Of a stretch of DNA of 64,000 nucleotides, positions 60,351 to 64,000 are shown piece after piece. The translations under genes and the position numbers were made by a program. Location of the stretch: contig NW_004955459.1 of NCBI RefSeq assembly GCF_000276665.1, positions 13,703,859 to 13,767,858 of the forward strand, read 5' to 3'. The notes under the pieces were generated by a model. It was given only the letters and a program-made list of their open reading frames with translations. It did no database searches and was not told where the DNA came from. Origin of the DNA: Chinchilla lanigera (Eukaryota; Chordata; Mammalia; Rodentia; Chinchillidae). Numbering within the stretch: position 1 is the first letter of the stretch; every line of letters begins with the position of its first letter.

Positions 60351-60489
60351 AAATTGTGCTTCTAGGTTTGGGGTTGTGTTGTATGGGATTGTATTGTATA
60401 AATGGATTTGTACTGTACAATATGTAACTTGTATAACAGTAACAGTACAAGAGAGATGGAAAGAGATGGAAGTGATGAAAATATGTTGG

Positions 60490-62035
60490 AATAATTTTAT
60501 GCATTAAAAATCAAGTCAATATTAATCTAAACTAACTTATTTTAAATTATACCAGTTATAATTAAATATCTTAGAAAAAATATAGAAGAATGTAAAATTC
60601 ATAGTAAAATAACTAAATAGAAAATCAGATACATAATTAAGTAACAAAACTGACATAAGATGGAAAACAAATATCTAATTGCTGGCATAAATTCTTCTCT
60701 ATCAGTAATTGTCATAAATGAAAATAAATGAAGCATTTTAATAAAAAAATGAAGGCTGATGGAATGGAAAAACATATCTGACTACACTTTTTAATAGAAG
60801 GCAGATTCTATATTAAAGATATTAGGCTGAAAATGAAACAGATCGGAAGTAGAAGGATGGAAAAGATGTACTATGCAAGTACTGAGCAACTCCGATATTG
60901 AATTGCTTTACTAACACCAAACAAAACAGACTAAGGGAAAAGTTGTGACTGCCCTTTGTTGAGACAAACATGTGTGTACTGGTGAGTACCATTTCCTCAG
61001 GGAATTACAGAAGTTATAAATATACCTGTCTTAATAACTGAAAACCAGTATATCTGAAACAAAAATTCACAGAACTGAATGGGAAAATAAATTCAGCAAT
61101 AATAGCTGGAGACTTCAAAACTTCAGTTTTATTAATAAAGCAAGTAGGCAGAATGTCAAAATGGAAATAGAAGACTCAGACATTGTAAAACGAGAAGATC
61201 TTGTATACATAGAAAAAGTGGAAGAGTAGACACATCTATGAAGTGTACATGAAACATCTCCCAAGATACAAGATATGTTAGGCATAAGTTTCCACAAATG
61301 TACAGGGCATTACATTTGTGGTTTCAAGACAGGAACTGAAAATGCATTCAGTCTGACATTAACATTTTGCAGCAGAAAGAATAAGCTTTGATATTCTCTG
61401 GGGTTTCATATATCTAGTGCGTTGCGGAACATACCTGCTTTGATAAAGGGGAAATACTGTAGATAATTAAATGGATAATCAAAAGCTAATCAAATTTGAT
61501 TTTCAATAAGCTTATGTTTATGGATTCTGAAATTAATAAGGATGTTATTATATTAAGCACCTATGCAAATACTTTTAAAGTTTTAATCTTAACACTTTAA
61601 TTAGGGAAATTCTCATCCTAAATACGGTTTGATATTTATTTCCTAAAAGTAGCTAAGCAGCTATTTTCACCCAATTGTACCTACAAACCTGGCTCTCAGG
61701 TGGGATTTGCAATCTCAGTGGCTAACCTCCCCACTGCCACCATTTGGTTGTACAACCAAATTCTCAAGGATTATTCTTTATATTGCCTTTCTATCTTTCA
61801 TTCCTAACCACTGCGTTCTGCATTTTTTTTAACTTTCCCTTTATTTTCTTTCTTACTATCTTTCAGATCTTTCTACCTCTGTCAATCTCTTGTCACTTGT
61901 TAAATCTATTGATCCTAAGCCAGATCATCTAATGGGGCTCTAATGTCTTTTCCTGAAGATAATTTTAATGTATTTTCCAAGTTTAATAAAAATGTCTTTA
62001 TGGCAAAGCAAATCTGGGCATTTTGAAGATGCATC
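60490..62035. other. No recognised feature
   Basis: AT-rich DNA. It may hold more diverged L1 text, but no ordered match was secured. No gene is seen. Confidence 0.35.
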
Positions 62036-62039
62036 ACCT

Positions 62040-62265
62040 TGACAGGCCTGCTCTGCGCCCTACCTGTCCTCCTTCCTCATTGCCCCTGGCTTCTTTGTGC
62101 TGCTCCTGCCACACTGACATCCTTTAAAGAGTTTCAAGTGTTTCAGGTTTGCGGCTATTCCTCCTCCCCTCAAGCTCTCTGCTTGTCCAGTCAACTTCTT
62201 TCACCACACTTTCACTGGGGAAACATTCTATTACTTCTTCAGAACAGACCAGGTCAGAGTATTAA
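62040..62265 (+). mobile_element. L2 LINE fragment
   Basis: 'tgtcctccttcctcattgcc', 'tgctgctcctgccacactga', 'catcctttaaagag', 'ttcaccacactttcactggg' follow the order of the L2 3' region ('...ccagccacactggcctcctt...'). The sequence is pyrimidine-rich against AT-rich surroundings. Confidence 0.65.
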
Positions 62266-62869
62266 AAATTCAAGGATAAATGCAATATGCTATTTTTAGT
62301 CTTGCATTCTTATATTCACTTTTATTTCATATCATAAATCGTAAATGTATACTATCTAAGTAGTGCAAAACCCCTGTATTAGGTCAAAAGTCATTGTAGG
62401 TGAGCTCCTTCTATTGTTTCTATGTCACTTTTCTGTCTTTAGCAGCTGTTATAGTGTATGGGATAAAAATAGGCATGTAAAAATTATTGAGTGACTCAAT
62501 CAATCATATTCAGAAGAGTATATTTTTACCCTTCAGGAGATGACTACTCTGCATGCCTATGTTCTATGTAAATTTATTAACTTTATCACTAAGTTTTTAA
62601 TGAATACACCTTTGCAAGTCCCTGTTGCACTGCTAAATAGGGGAAACGAGAAAAAACACATATGTAACTACTAAACCTTAGAGAGGTTCTATTGTCAAAA
62701 GTCACCAAAAATTATCAAAAACAAAATTGTGCATTAATAGCATCTACAAATCTGGGGACAGTGTTGACTTCTCTATTTCCAAAAGCCCCAAAACAATTTT
62801 TTCAACAAATCCCTGTCCATATAATCTCTAAAGAACCCTTTCATCCCTGGACTTTTTACCTCCATCAGC

Positions 62870-63190
62870 ACCATGGCAGTTCAAAGATTGCATCTCTTTA
62901 TCTGTACAATTCAATAGCCTTCAAAATGGTCTCTATATTTTGTTACTATCCCCAGAATATGTCTCTATGTATTAGAGCAGTCTTTTAGACTATTACTTAG
63001 CTATTGCCGCTTTCTTCCTCTGTGTCTCCTTACTGCTAACCACAGGACATCTTGACCCACAAAACTCAGTATAATCTTTCCCCTAGTTACCCCATCAGGG
63101 TCACCTTGTCTCATTCTCCACACCCACCACATGCTATAGGTGTCCTGCTCAGGCGGTGGACCTAGAATCTTCACATTCTGCATTCCCACT
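62870..63190 (+). mobile_element. L2 LINE fragment (more 5' than the 62.0-kb piece)
   Basis: 'ttcaatagccttcaaaatgg' then 'tctctatattttgttactat', 'agagcagtcttttagactat' correspond to the L2 block 'caatagcctcctaactggtctccctg...'. It belongs upstream of the piece at 62.0 kb in L2 order, so the two are separate insertions or rearranged. Confidence 0.6.
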
Positions 63191-63355
63191 GAAAGTTATA
63201 TTCCTTGAAACAAAAACAAACAAACAAAAACCTGTTAAATCTGGCCTTACCATAGAGGAAGCACACTGGGCCTTTGCTAAGAATGGAGATAGAAGCAGAA
63301 CAATGGTTCACACTAAAATGTGCTGCCGTGCGTGGTGCTGGTACTGGTGGCAGTG

Positions 63356-63359
63356 GTGT

Positions 63360-63397
<38 letters not shown>

Positions 63398-63410
63398 ATG
63401 TGTGTGCTTA
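63356..63410. repeat. (GT)n microsatellite
   Basis: About 50 bp of GT with AT and GC interruptions. Confidence 0.96.
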
Positions 63411-63419
63411 TGCATAGGT

Positions 63420-64000
63420 GTGTATGTAAAAAAATCAACGGTTGTTTCTTTTTGTTCACATAAGCAGTATTTCCATAAAAATTGAAATTACCTGGATGAA
63501 AAGAATGGTGACATAGATGGTAGGCATTGATGTTTTCAAAATATACTAAAAATTCAGTGCCACATTATCCAGCAAACACCACTTAATCCACATTTATTTT
63601 TCTTTCTGTTAGTTCTCTTTTGGATTAGGTTGTAGCAAAGTAGATAATCTGATAATGATATATCACCTTTCTTCTGTAATAGGTGTACATATACAAAGTT
63701 GCATATTAGTATATGTATATTTAATTCAATAGTATATGTACATTTAATTCTTTCAGAATGATTTAAGTAAAAAGTGGACATATAAATATAGACATTCCTT
63801 CTACATAAACATTATAGGATTGTAATTTGTTTACACATTCCTCTAAAAGGGATTTTGAACACTTAATTTAAGTATATTGAAAGCAGTGCTGGCTTAGAAA
63901 TTGAGATGTTTTAACTCTAGTCTTAATACACTGATATACAAGGAGTGGTAAAAGCACAATGAATACTTGAAAGTTTAAAACAAAAACATATTACAGTAAA
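63420..64000. other. No recognised feature
   Basis: AT-rich DNA to the window end. No repeat or exon is assigned. Confidence 0.4.

Overview
The window reads as non-coding nuclear DNA of a rodent. The evidence is its repeats: B1 SINEs, composite B1-dID SINEs, many ID (tRNA-Ala/BC1-type) SINEs including two very young copies, MaLR-type LTRs, old L1 pieces, and ancient mammal-wide repeats (L2, MIR, MER5A, MLT1). No murid B2 or B4 SINE was seen. B1-dID together with a young ID family suggests a non-muroid rodent (beaver-, squirrel- or dormouse-like lineages are options), but the species cannot be named from this sequence. The DNA is AT-rich with long repeat-poor stretches, as in a gene desert or a very large intron.

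No confident protein-coding gene, RNA gene or CpG-island promoter was found. The longest open frames lie in repeats (a solo LTR, a TCTATA array, a TTTC array) or are isolated short frames with no recognisable domain. One short segment (54494-54551) is framed by a good splice acceptor and donor and stays open in one frame; it is the only exon candidate worth testing.

Layout. 1-5 kb: an L2 piece, a GT array and one copy of an L1-like repeat. 5-9 kb: a reversed MaLR LTR, L2 and ancient L1 3' ends. 9.5-17.3 kb: ID, B1-dID and B1 insertions, including a young ID whose A-tail holds the only assembly gap (100 N). 17.3-21.7 kb: repeat-poor. 21.7-24.6 kb: a cluster of B1 and ID copies, then a complete solo LTR with a 5-bp target duplication. 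24.6-29.7 kb: mostly unique with L2 traces, then a B1. 30.6-33.8 kb: an L1 3' end, then a reversed LTR with internal sequence. 33.8-35.0 kb: repeat-poor block with a TAATTA cluster. 35.7-41.5 kb: MLT1, ID, MER5A, L1, MIR and L2. 42.3-44.2 kb: reversed L1 split by a large TCTATA array, next to a second L1-like copy. 46-52 kb: B1-dID, a TTTC array, MIR, a CpG-retaining block and L2. 53.9-58.9 kb: a young ID, a dispersed 38-bp repeat, the exon candidate and two inverted-repeat structures. 59.4-60.5 kb: two further copies of the L1-like repeat facing each other. 62-63.4 kb: L2 pieces and a GT array.

There are no operons or interacting genes to describe. Any function here would be regulatory, or would come from an exon of a gene that extends beyond the window. 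I found nothing that supports a previously undescribed biological system. The best leads are the L1-like repeat with an apparent internal period of about 150 bp, the near-perfect zero-loop palindrome at 57186-57231, the exon candidate, and two blocks that may be conserved regulatory DNA.
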